Shown: positions 1 through 7,974 of the stretch, piece by piece
Layout: every line of letters starts with the position of its first letter
Numbering within the stretch: position 1 is the first letter of the stretch
From: Bradyrhizobium hereditatis
GTDB taxonomy: Bacteria > Pseudomonadota > Alphaproteobacteria > Rhizobiales > Xanthobacteraceae
Assembly: GCF_020329435.1 (NCBI RefSeq)
Contig: NZ_JAGKJK010000006.1
Span: forward strand, 62,001-126,000
Length of the DNA: 64,000 bases
Reading direction: 5' to 3'
Notes under the pieces: generated by a model
Told to the model about the DNA's origin: nothing
Databases searched by the model: none
Seen by the model: only the letters and a program-made list of their open reading frames with translations
Program-made: the position numbers and the translations under genes

Positions 1-726
1 CATCGCCACCAGGTCGCGCTCTTCGAGATAGATGCCTACGAAGATATAGGCTGTCGTCACCGCAGCGAACAAGAGATGGCCGAGCGTCATGGTCGGCGTG
101 CACCAGAAGGCGATGATGAAGCCGAGATAGATCGGGTGCCGGATCAAGCGATAGAGGCCAGGCGTCTTGAACTTCATGGGTTCGACCACGCGGCCGGCAA
201 AATGCGAAACGACTTGCGTCAATCCGAACAGCTCGAAATGGCTGATCAGGAACGTGCTGTAGAGCACGATGAGCCAGCCGACAGCGCCGCCCGCGGTCGC
301 GATGCCGGCAAAAACAGGATTGTCGATATGCCAGACCACTGCAGGCATCGGTTGCCATTGCCAGAACAACAGGATCAACGCGAGACTCGTCAGCAACACA
401 TACGTCGAGCGTTCAATCGCAGGCGAGGCCAAGCGCACGAACAATCGCTTGAAGCCCTGCCGCGCCATGCCGCTGTGCTGCACGGCAAAGATCGACATCA
501 GCACCAGGTTCGTCAGCAAGGCCGTCATCAGGGATGGTGCCGAACCTGTATTGATGTTCTTCGGTACGGCGTATTGCGAGACGAAGCCGACAGCGTAGAG
601 AAACGTGCCGAGGAAGATCAGATAGACGAGGCCGCCGTAACACAACGTGAGCAGCCTGGTTGCGAAAGAAGCCACAGCCGGAGGGTTGGCAGGACTGTTC
701 GGACCGGTGTGCGTCGTAATCGACAT
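1..726 (-). CDS. Methanethiol S-methyltransferase-like (MddA/NnrU type) membrane protein, 3'-truncated
   Basis: The reading frame is open from an ATG at 726 to the window edge (242 codons, C-terminus missing). GGAAGGAGATTGAA directly precedes the ATG and fixes the start. The translation begins MSITTHTGPNSPANPPAVAS and has four to five hydrophobic segments. Near the end come RHPIYLGFII and then EERDL, the conserved cofactor-region motifs of the isoprenylcysteine methyltransferase/NnrU membrane family. Within that family the sequence resembles MddA, which methylates methanethiol to dimethyl sulfide with S-adenosylmethionine at the inner membrane. The family call is firm. The substrate is an inference from overall resemblance, because related NnrU-like proteins have other or unknown roles. 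Confidence 0.75.
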   Translation of the reverse strand, partial: MSITTHTGPNSPANPPAVASFATRLLTLCYGGLVYLIFLGTFLYAVGFVSQYAVPKNINTGSAPSLMTALLTNLVLMSIFAVQHSGMARQGFKRLFVRLASPAIERSTYVLLTSLALILLFWQWQPMPAVVWHIDNPVFAGIATAGGAVGWLIVLYSTFLISHFELFGLTQVVSHFAGRVVEPMKFKTPGLYRLIRHPIYLGFIIAFWCTPTMTLGHLLFAAVTTAYIFVGIYLEERDLVAM

Positions 727-779
727 TTCAATCTCCTTCCGTTTGAAATGGTGATGTCTGGCAATGATCTTGGTGAGGA

Positions 780-974
780 CTATCTGAGGCGACGCTGTTT
801 GCGGAGCTCGGCCGCTTTCTCGACGGCTCTATCAAGTGGGCCGCGGTAGATGCGCGTCTGATCGAGTTCGTTCCTCTCAAGCCGGTGCAACGCGCACAGC
901 CTGATCTGCTGCTCGCGATAGGCGGTGGTCGCGGCAGCCCACTGCTTGAAAATCGCCGCAGCCGCGCGGCCCAA
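780..974 (-). CDS. Small DUF1127-like basic protein
   Basis: A 64-residue protein starting at a TTG preceded by AAGGAG at good distance; no ATG or GTG is available further upstream in this frame before the stop. The C-terminal half (YREQQIRLCALHRLERNELD followed by a basic helix ending RKQRRLR) looks like the short arginine-rich DUF1127 domain, whose core is usually a leucine-rich L-x-x-L-[DS]-D-x-x-L stretch. Such proteins in alphaproteobacteria can bind RNA and affect phosphate or carbon metabolism, but no role can be assigned here. It lies just upstream of the methyltransferase gene on the same strand. The non-ATG start and weak motif match keep the confidence moderate. Confidence 0.45.
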   Translation of the reverse strand: MGRAAAAIFKQWAAATTAYREQQIRLCALHRLERNELDQTRIYRGPLDRAVEKAAELRKQRRLR

Positions 975-1361
975 TGGAGCGCGCTCCTTCGCAACGCTGG
1001 GGTTCTCGCTGACGAGATGATGGTGATCGCAGTCACAGGGCGGCCCTCCGTCCCAGGCGCTCTGCGCGTTTCATGAAATGAGGAAGGCGAAGGCAAACGG
1101 CGTCGGCCGCGTGGCCTTGCGGCATCAAGCCTTCTGGTGAAACATTGCGATTGGTGGAATCAAGCAGGCGAGTCATTGGCCGTCTCCGGTTGAATGAGGA
1201 TTGGCCCATCTTTAAATTGAGATGTCCCAGCAAGCTTGGCGGAGATCTTCAGAAGACCTTGGTTTTTCCTTCCTGAAGCGGTTGTTTTTGCTCAATTTGT
1301 TCCATTGATTTCTCTGGTGGTTGCGAGGGCACGGATCGCATTAACATCAGTAGAGGTGGTA

Positions 1362-3017
1362 ATGCAGTACCGATTTGCCGACTTCGAGTTAGACCTCAGC
1401 CAGCAGGAGCTGCGTCGGCTCGGCGAATCCGTGCATATCGAGCCCCAGGTGTTCGATCTCATCGTCCACCTCGTGCGCAATCATGACCGCATCGTCAGCA
1501 AGGACGAACTGATCGAGACCGTCTGGAACGGTCGGATCATCTCGGAGGCCGCGCTCTCCAGCCGGATCAATGGCGCCCGCCGCGCGCTTGGCGACAACGG
1601 AACTGATCAGTTGTTTATCCGCACGCTGCACAAGCGCGGCTTTCGTTTCGTCGGAGAGGTGCAGGCTGTCAGCGCGCCGGAAGCCGCTGCGGAGGCAGCC
1701 CGGCTGGCTCCCGACGAAAATACGCCATCGGCCGACCCTTCCGCGGGCGTCTCTGTATCGGCCGAAGTGTCCCGCCTCGATGATATCGTCTCGGAATCGG
1801 TGAAGGCCGAGGCCAACACGCGGCCGTCGATCGCTGTGCTGCCGTTCGGGAATATGTCTGGTGATCCGGGGAACGACTATTTCAGCTATGGGCTGACCGA
1901 GGACATCATTCGCCTCCTTGCGCGCAACCGGTGGCTTTCGGTGATCTCGCGGCATTCGACCGTCGCATTCCAGGGCCGGGTGGTCGATGCCCGCGAAGTC
2001 GGTGAGCTGCTCGGCGTCCGCTATGTGATGGTCGGCAGCGTTCGCAAGAGCCGCGATACCGTCCGGATCACGGCAGAACTCGTCCGTGCGGCGGACGGCA
2101 AGCAACTGTGGGCCGACAAATACGACCTGCAGCTCGAAGATATCTTCGATATCCAGGAGGAGATGGCCCGCCAGATCGCTGCGACGATCGAGCCCGAGCT
2201 GTCGAAGGTCGAACAGCAGCTTGCTGCCCGTAAGGCGCCGGAAAGCCTCGACGCCTGGGATTGCTACCAGCGCGGCCTTTGGAACCTGTGGCGCTTCACC
2301 ACGCCCGGATTTGATCTCGCCGAGGAATATTTCCAGCGCGCGATCGATGCCGATCCGAATTTTGCACGTGGTCACGGCGCGCTCAGCTACGTCAATTTGC
2401 AGCGCGCCTTTATCGATGAGCCGAAAGATCGTCCGGCGCGGCTGGAGACGGCGCTGCGCCAGGCGCATCATGCGGTGGCGCTCGATGAGCTGGATTGCTT
2501 CTGTCACTGCGCCCTCGGACGCGCTTTGTGCCTGACCCACCAGAACGACGAGGCTCTGGCGGCGCTCGATGTATCGCTGGAGCTCAATCCGAGCTTCGCG
2601 CAGGCCTATTTCGCGCAAGGGTTCAACATGCTGTGGTATGGGCGAGAGATCGAGGCGGAAACGCTGCTCGATCGCGCGACCATGCTGAGCCCGCGCGACA
2701 GCCATATTTCTGCTTTCCACCATGTGCGCTCCTGGACGCACTTTTCCCTCGGCGAGTACGATATCGCGGTCGAGTTCGCCCGGCGGGCAACCCGGCAACC
2801 CAACGTCACCTATCAGGCTTTTGCGACGCTTGCTTCTTCGCTTGGCCTGCTCGGTGATGCGACGCAGGCGAAGGCGGTGGCTGCCGAGCTTCTGCAACGC
2901 AAGCCGAATTACAGCACTGCGACGGCACGGCAGGAGTTCTTCTTCTGCAACGACGTCGGCTTTATCGACCGCTTCGTCGAAGGGCTGCGCGTGGCCGGAA
3001 TTCCCTCAAGAAGCTGA
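1362..3017 (+). CDS. wHTH-TolB-TPR transcriptional regulator (CadC-like, soluble)
   Basis: A 551-residue protein. I chose the ATG at 1362 (AGAGGTGG just upstream) over a TTG at 1236, because the DNA-binding domain begins immediately after it. Residues 1-100 form an OmpR/CadC-type winged helix (MQYRFADFELDLSQQEL, then a VWNGRIISEAALSSRI recognition region). Residues about 155-290 are a TolB-like domain (RPSIAVLPFGNMSGDPGNDY), and the rest is a set of TPR-type helices. No transmembrane segment separates the domains, unlike membrane-bound CadC, so it should be cytosolic. Fusions of this type are common in Bradyrhizobium, but their signals and targets are mostly unknown. It converges with the HD-domain gene, the two stops being 10 bp apart. 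Confidence 0.85.
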   Translation: MQYRFADFELDLSQQELRRLGESVHIEPQVFDLIVHLVRNHDRIVSKDELIETVWNGRIISEAALSSRINGARRALGDNGTDQLFIRTLHKRGFRFVGEVQAVSAPEAAAEAARLAPDENTPSADPSAGVSVSAEVSRLDDIVSESVKAEANTRPSIAVLPFGNMSGDPGNDYFSYGLTEDIIRLLARNRWLSVISRHSTVAFQGRVVDAREVGELLGVRYVMVGSVRKSRDTVRITAELVRAADGKQLWADKYDLQLEDIFDIQEEMARQIAATIEPELSKVEQQLAARKAPESLDAWDCYQRGLWNLWRFTTPGFDLAEEYFQRAIDADPNFARGHGALSYVNLQRAFIDEPKDRPARLETALRQAHHAVALDELDCFCHCALGRALCLTHQNDEALAALDVSLELNPSFAQAYFAQGFNMLWYGREIEAETLLDRATMLSPRDSHISAFHHVRSWTHFSLGEYDIAVEFARRATRQPNVTYQAFATLASSLGLLGDATQAKAVAAELLQRKPNYSTATARQEFFFCNDVGFIDRFVEGLRVAGIPSRS

Positions 3018-3026
3018 GCCGTGCGA

Positions 3027-3872
3027 TCATGGCTGGGGACCGGACAGGTTCATCTCGCGCTCGGCCCGGAACACGTTACTGTGAAGGTTTGCAATCCACT
3101 GACGCCCGCTCGAGGTGACGTTGAGATAGCGTATCGCCGTCTGGATCTGGGGCGCCACGTTGTTCCAGTAGAACTGCGGATATTTGTAGACGACATCTGC
3201 CGGCGTCTCATAGCCGAGCGTCTTGTTCAGGCCGATCTCCTGAAATTCGTAGAACATGGCATTCGACTTTTTCAGGTAATTCGGGTCGCCAAGCTGCCCG
3301 ATAAGGTCGGCGGCGCGCAGCAATAATCCTTCCTCTTCCACGAGGTCATCGCCTGACGCTTCCGGGTAGGGAAAGCGGGTATATTCGATCGCCTTGGCGA
3401 TACGGCTGGCGTCGACTTCCTCTGCTGTGTCAAGGCGTTCGAAGACGAACAGTTTCGAGCGGTCCACATGATAGGGCGCCAGCGACGCATCGGACGAGCC
3501 TCTCGGCAGGCGAATGGTTCGGCCGCTGAGGTCGGCGACATAGGACTCGCCGTCATCCCCCTGAACGATTCCGCGGACATATCCGATGTCGTGGGTCAGG
3601 CACGCCAGGATGAAATTGGCGTAGTCGTCAGCCGTCGTTGGCCGCAGCATCGCCCGTCCCATCAGGATGTCATGGCCGGCCAGCGTGACGAGCAGGGAGT
3701 GCTCGATGTTGTGATAAAGCGCGTCGCTGTTGCCGATGCATTCCAGCGTGAGGCGGGCGGCGTAGGGCAGGAACTCCGCCAGGCGGGCATGGGAGGCGCC
3801 AAATCGGCTTTTGGTCTCCGAGGTCAGAAACTGTCCGAGAGAGTGCGCTACCAGTTCCGGAATTGTGATCAT
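3027..3872 (-). CDS. HD-domain phosphohydrolase with class-I PDE-like signature
   Basis: A 281-residue protein starting at the ATG at 3872 (MITIPELVAHSLGQF). An ATG 12 bases upstream is possible, while longer forms add only low-complexity basic residues. The metal-site motifs are YHNIEHSLLV, then THDIGYVRG about 40 residues later, and a further aspartate in RAADLIGQL. YHNxxH followed by HD resembles cyclic-nucleotide phosphodiesterases of class I, although the HDxxHxG part is incomplete (HDIGYVRG). The predicted fold is an all-helical metal-dependent phosphohydrolase. A membrane nucleotide cyclase lies 1.2 kb away, so cyclic nucleotide hydrolysis is an attractive but unproven role; (p)ppGpp or nucleotide substrates are alternatives. 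Confidence 0.75.
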   Translation of the reverse strand: MITIPELVAHSLGQFLTSETKSRFGASHARLAEFLPYAARLTLECIGNSDALYHNIEHSLLVTLAGHDILMGRAMLRPTTADDYANFILACLTHDIGYVRGIVQGDDGESYVADLSGRTIRLPRGSSDASLAPYHVDRSKLFVFERLDTAEEVDASRIAKAIEYTRFPYPEASGDDLVEEEGLLLRAADLIGQLGDPNYLKKSNAMFYEFQEIGLNKTLGYETPADVVYKYPQFYWNNVAPQIQTAIRYLNVTSSGRQWIANLHSNVFRAEREMNLSGPQP

Positions 3873-4099
3873 CTGAACCCCCATATCGGCGTGCGGCGTC
3901 GCAAGACAGAGCGGGTATCGGGGAGGGATGATAGCACGTCGCTGCCGATCCGGGCGCGTCCCGGCGTCGCGATGACAGCGTGTCCGTTGGCCGGGCACCA
4001 CGCCCCAAGCCGCGCCCGGAGGGCAAAATCAAGATTATCTGCAGATTATCTGAACATCGCCTCTAAGCACCGAAAGCCGACGCGCGCCATGGTGCCAAT

Positions 4100-5071
4100 A
4101 TGAAACGACGAGATTTCATAGCGTTGCTCGGAGCTGCGCTGGCTTGTCCGGCCGCCGCGCTGGCGGAGGATTCGAGGCGGGTTTACCGCATCTACTGGCT
4201 TTCCACGCAGGCCCAGCCCGATCCGTTCCTGGATGGCTTCCGGGAGGGATTGCGCGCGCGGGGTTATGTCGAGGGCAAGAATGTCGTCCTCGAATTGCAC
4301 TATGCGATCGGCAATCCGCAGGCGCTGCGCGAAGTCGCATCCGAGCTCAGGCGCGGCAAGGTCGATCTCGCGGTCTCGAGCGGTCCGGCGACGCGCGCGA
4401 TGACCGCGGTCGAGGAAGTGCCGGTGCTGTTTGCCCTGAGTGGCGACCCCGTGGAACTGGGCCTCGTCAAAAGTCTGGGACAGCCGGGCGGCAATTTCAC
4501 CGGCTCGACTTTCCTGTCGCTGGAACTGGCGGGAAAGCGGGTTGAGCTGTTGAAGGAGGTCCTGCCGAACCTGCGCAAGCTTGCGGTTTTTTCGAACGCC
4601 AACCATCCGGGTGAACAGTCGGAATGGCGCGCGACCCGGGAAGCCGCTCAGAAGCTGGGTATCGAGCCGGTTTACATTCCATTTTCCGGCGCAAGCGAAC
4701 TGGAGAGTGGGCTTGCGAAGGCCGGCGAAGCGCATGCGGATGCGTTACTCGTCTTCCCGGACGTCCTCACAATGGTGCACCGGGCCAAAATTGCCGACTT
4801 CGCCATCGCGCACCGGCTGCCGTCGATGTTCGGCTGGAGCGAGTATTGCGACGCCGGTGGCCTGTTGAGCTACGGCGCGAACCAGCGGGCGACCTACTTC
4901 TGGCTTGCGACCTATGCCGACCGGATCCTGCGCGGCGAAAAGCCTGCCGTTCTCCCGGTCTTTCAGCCCACGAGATTTGAATTGGTCGTGAATCTCAGGA
5001 CGGCCGAGCAGCTAGGCATTGATCTGGACAAATCCTCCATCCTGTTTCGCGCCAATCGGGTGATCGAATGA
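4100..5071 (+). CDS. ABC transporter substrate-binding protein (ABC_sub_bind/TrpX type)
   Basis: A 323-residue exported protein. The N-terminus MKRRDFIALLGAALACPAAA is a Tat-like signal (RR-x-F) with an Ala-rich cleavage region. The body matches the ABC_sub_bind family (PF04392), widespread in Bradyrhizobium: FREGLRARGYVEGKNVVLE, the VDLAVSSGPATRAM region, ALSGDPVELGLV, and a C-terminal DRILRGEKPAVLPV that is typical of the family. These periplasmic-binding-protein-like domains bind small organic ligands such as amino acids. No permease or ATPase gene is adjacent. The next gene is a cyclase with an extracytoplasmic sensor, so this protein could instead present a ligand to that sensor; this is inference from gene order only. 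Confidence 0.85.
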   Translation: MKRRDFIALLGAALACPAAALAEDSRRVYRIYWLSTQAQPDPFLDGFREGLRARGYVEGKNVVLELHYAIGNPQALREVASELRRGKVDLAVSSGPATRAMTAVEEVPVLFALSGDPVELGLVKSLGQPGGNFTGSTFLSLELAGKRVELLKEVLPNLRKLAVFSNANHPGEQSEWRATREAAQKLGIEPVYIPFSGASELESGLAKAGEAHADALLVFPDVLTMVHRAKIADFAIAHRLPSMFGWSEYCDAGGLLSYGANQRATYFWLATYADRILRGEKPAVLPVFQPTRFELVVNLRTAEQLGIDLDKSSILFRANRVIE

Positions 5072-5114
5072 GGCCCGCCCCTCCGATACTGGTTTGGAAC
5101 TTTCGCTGTCGGAC

Positions 5115-6902
5115 ATGCGCCCGGTGACTCGTCCGCGCCGCTCACTGTTCTTCAAGTACTTCATCACACTGTTTGTCGCGGTGGTGGTGCCGCTCATGCT
5201 TGGCGCAGGCACCGAAGCCTGGTTCGCATTTCGCGACAATCGCCTGTACCTCAATGAGATTCTTCAGGTCGAGGCACGTTCGGCCGCCGACCGGATTCAG
5301 GCGTTCACCGATGGGATTCGCGATCAGCTCGGTTGGGTCGTGCAGTTTCCCTGGACGCAGGGCGAGGACGAACGTCGCCGGATCGATGGATTGCGCTTGC
5401 TGCAGCAGGTGCCGGCGATTGTTTCGCTCTCGCTGATCGACCCGAGCGGCACCGAACGCGTTTTCGTGTCCCGCGTCAGTATGAACCGCACCGGTCACGG
5501 CGCCGATATGTCGGCTGATCCTGCGGTTATCGGCGCGCGCGCCAACCGGGTCTGGTACGGCATGGTGCACTATCGGCGCGATTCCGAGCCTTACATGCGG
5601 ATCGCGGTCGCAGGCAATCGCGCAGCCGCTGGCGTTGTCGTGGCCGATATCAACCTCAAACTGATATGGGACATCATTGCGGGGATCAAGATCGGCGATA
5701 CCGGCCACGCCCTTGTCGTCGACGATTCCGGGCGCCTGATTGCCCACCCGGATATCAGCCTGGTCTTGCGCAGCGGAGCCGGGGCAGGCGACATCAATCG
5801 GCTGAAGTCTGTCACCAGCGAAGCCAATGGATCGGCGGTCTCTACGACCGGTGAGGACGGCAAACCGGTTGTCGCGCTCGCGGTTCGCGCCCCCAATGTG
5901 GGCTGGACGGTGATCGCCGAACAGCCGGCTCTGGAGGCATACGAGTCGATCCGCGCTGCGTTATGGCGCTCTCTGATCCTCATCGTCATCGGCATCGTTT
6001 TCGCGCTTGTGCTCGCCTATTGGCGCGCGTGCCGCATGTGGGGGCCGATCCGGCAGCTCGAGAAGGGCGTGGAGCGGATCGGGATGGGGCAGTTCGACCA
6101 TCGCATCACGATCCAAAGCCGCGACGAATTGGAGCAACTGGCGCTGCGCTTCAACGAGATGGCGGAGGAACTCGGGACCTCGCAACTGAAGTCCGAGCGC
6201 ATCAACCGGCTGAAGCAATTCCTCGCCCCGCAGGTGGCCGAGCTGGTTGAGCACTCCGACCAGCGGTTACTGGACGCGCAGCGGCGGGAGGTCGTCGCGA
6301 TCTTTGGCGATCTGCGCGGCTTTACCGCGTTCACGGCGCGGGCCGAACCTGAGGCCATCCTGGCCGTGCTGAGGCAATACTATGAAGCCGTCGGCGCCGT
6401 CACGAGCCGCCACGAGGCGACCTTGATCCGCTTCGCCGGTGATGGCGTGATGGTCCTCGTCAACGCCCCGGTCGCTTGTGAGAACCCGGCCCATCGAGGC
6501 ATTCGGCTTGCGATCGACATGCAGGCAGCGGTGCAATCCCTTGCCGGCACCTGGTCTGCCGGTGGCTGTGCGATCGGCTTTGGCGTCGGCGTCGCTATGG
6601 GACCCGCGACCGTCGGAACGCTGGGCTATCAGGGACGCCTCGACTACACGGCGATCGGAAACGTCGTCAATCTGGCGTCGCGGCTCTGCAGCCTGGCCGA
6701 CGACGGTCAAATATTGCTGGATCCTACCGTCCACGAGCGGGTCAAGGAGAGCTTTGCGCTCGCTTCGATCGGCGAGCGGCCGATCAAGGGCTACGATCGC
6801 GCGCTGGAAATCTTTGCCGTGGTCAGCATGGTGGCGGGCCCTGCTGGCGAGCCTCGTCTGGAGCGGCCGCGCCCTGGATTGGCGCTGGCCGAAACCGCAT
6901 AG
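5115..6902 (+). CDS. Membrane adenylate/guanylate cyclase with periplasmic sensor and HAMP
   Basis: 595 residues from the ATG at 5115; a TTG at 5094 would add seven. One membrane segment lies near residues 13-33 and a second near 282-303. About 250 residues between them form a periplasmic Cache-like sensor (KIGDTGHALVVDDSGRLIAH is typical). A HAMP linker follows (about 303-357), then a class III cyclase domain (about 385-560) with both metal-binding aspartates (VAIFGDLRGFTAF and LIRFAGDGVMVL) and a YTAIGNVVNLASRL catalytic segment. The product (cAMP or cGMP) cannot be fixed by eye; the family usually makes cAMP. It lies 43 bp after a substrate-binding protein gene, probably in the same transcript, which suggests ligand-controlled cyclic nucleotide synthesis. 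Confidence 0.85.
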   Translation: MRPVTRPRRSLFFKYFITLFVAVVVPLMLGAGTEAWFAFRDNRLYLNEILQVEARSAADRIQAFTDGIRDQLGWVVQFPWTQGEDERRRIDGLRLLQQVPAIVSLSLIDPSGTERVFVSRVSMNRTGHGADMSADPAVIGARANRVWYGMVHYRRDSEPYMRIAVAGNRAAAGVVVADINLKLIWDIIAGIKIGDTGHALVVDDSGRLIAHPDISLVLRSGAGAGDINRLKSVTSEANGSAVSTTGEDGKPVVALAVRAPNVGWTVIAEQPALEAYESIRAALWRSLILIVIGIVFALVLAYWRACRMWGPIRQLEKGVERIGMGQFDHRITIQSRDELEQLALRFNEMAEELGTSQLKSERINRLKQFLAPQVAELVEHSDQRLLDAQRREVVAIFGDLRGFTAFTARAEPEAILAVLRQYYEAVGAVTSRHEATLIRFAGDGVMVLVNAPVACENPAHRGIRLAIDMQAAVQSLAGTWSAGGCAIGFGVGVAMGPATVGTLGYQGRLDYTAIGNVVNLASRLCSLADDGQILLDPTVHERVKESFALASIGERPIKGYDRALEIFAVVSMVAGPAGEPRLERPRPGLALAETA

Positions 6903-7083
6903 CGATGCCCGCTTCGCGCCGCAGCGACTTGCTCGATGTCATAGGTTGGGACAATCGGATGATACGACGGGCCGAATTGCCCCGGAAATTCAGCGCCCTG
7001 GACACTGTTTTTGAAGTTTTGGCTGCCCCGTGGCCGTGCTATTTCTGAGCCGCCTGTACCACCACAGCTCCGGGGCCATCCCT

Positions 7084-7974
7084 TTGATTGACAAGCTTGA
7101 ACTTCTGCTGGCGCTCGCGAAGGAGCGGCATTTCGGACGAGCTGCGGAAGCCTGCGGCGTCACCCAGCCGACGATGTCGACCAGCCTCAAGCAGCTCGAG
7201 GAGATTCTCGGCGTCATGCTGGTGCAGCGCGGCTCCCGTTTCCAGGGCTTTACCCCGGAGGGCGAGCGCACGCTCGACTGGGCGCGGCGCATTGTCGGCG
7301 ATGCCCGGGCGATGCGGCAGGAGATCAACAGCCTCAAGGACAAGCTGTCCGGCGAGATCCGGATCGCCGCCATCCCGACCGTGCTCGGCATGGTGGCGCA
7401 GCTCACGACGCCGTACCGCGCGCGCTATCCGGAGGTGCGCTTCCGCATCCAGTCCTGCACCTCGGCTGACGTGCTGGGCTTACTCGAAAATCTCGAGGTC
7501 GATGCCGGGCTGACCTATATCGAGAACGAGCCGATCGGCAAGGTTCGCACCATCCCGCTCTACAACGAGAGCTATCGTCTTTTGACTGCGCCGGACGCCA
7601 TGTTCGGTGAGCGCGACCAGGTCACCTGGAAAGAGGTCGGGCAGGTGCCGCTGTGCCTCCTGACGCCTGACATGCAGAACCGCCGCATCATCGATCGCGC
7701 GCTGGCTTCCGCTGGAGCCGAGGTGACACCGACGCTGACCTCGAACTCGCTGCTGGTGCTCTACACGCATGTGAAGACGGGGCGTTGGGCGAGCGTCATG
7801 CCGGCCAAGCTCGCCGAGACGCTGGGCTTGGCCGACTCCGTCCGCAGCATTCCGATCGTCGATCCTGTCGTCGACTACAGCATCGGCATGGTGATCCCGC
7901 AGCGCGATCCGATGACGCCCTTGATCGCGGCGCTGGTGCAGGTCGCCCGCGAAGTGGCGCCGACACTGGAATAA
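7084..7974 (+). CDS. LysR-family transcriptional regulator
   Basis: An N-terminal LysR helix-turn-helix (ALAKERHFGRAAEACGVTQP, TMSTSLKQLEEILGVMLVQR) is followed by a substrate-binding effector domain running to residue 296. The start is uncertain. I take the TTG at 7084, which begins LIDKLELLLALAKE, the usual first helix of LysR proteins; a GTG at 7030 would add 18 unmatched residues. It belongs to the CbbR/OxyR-like branch with a long first helix. The stop codon abuts the stop of the convergent histidine kinase gene without a gap. No target operon is divergent from it, so its regulon is unknown. Confidence 0.85.
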   Translation: MIDKLELLLALAKERHFGRAAEACGVTQPTMSTSLKQLEEILGVMLVQRGSRFQGFTPEGERTLDWARRIVGDARAMRQEINSLKDKLSGEIRIAAIPTVLGMVAQLTTPYRARYPEVRFRIQSCTSADVLGLLENLEVDAGLTYIENEPIGKVRTIPLYNESYRLLTAPDAMFGERDQVTWKEVGQVPLCLLTPDMQNRRIIDRALASAGAEVTPTLTSNSLLVLYTHVKTGRWASVMPAKLAETLGLADSVRSIPIVDPVVDYSIGMVIPQRDPMTPLIAALVQVAREVAPTLE

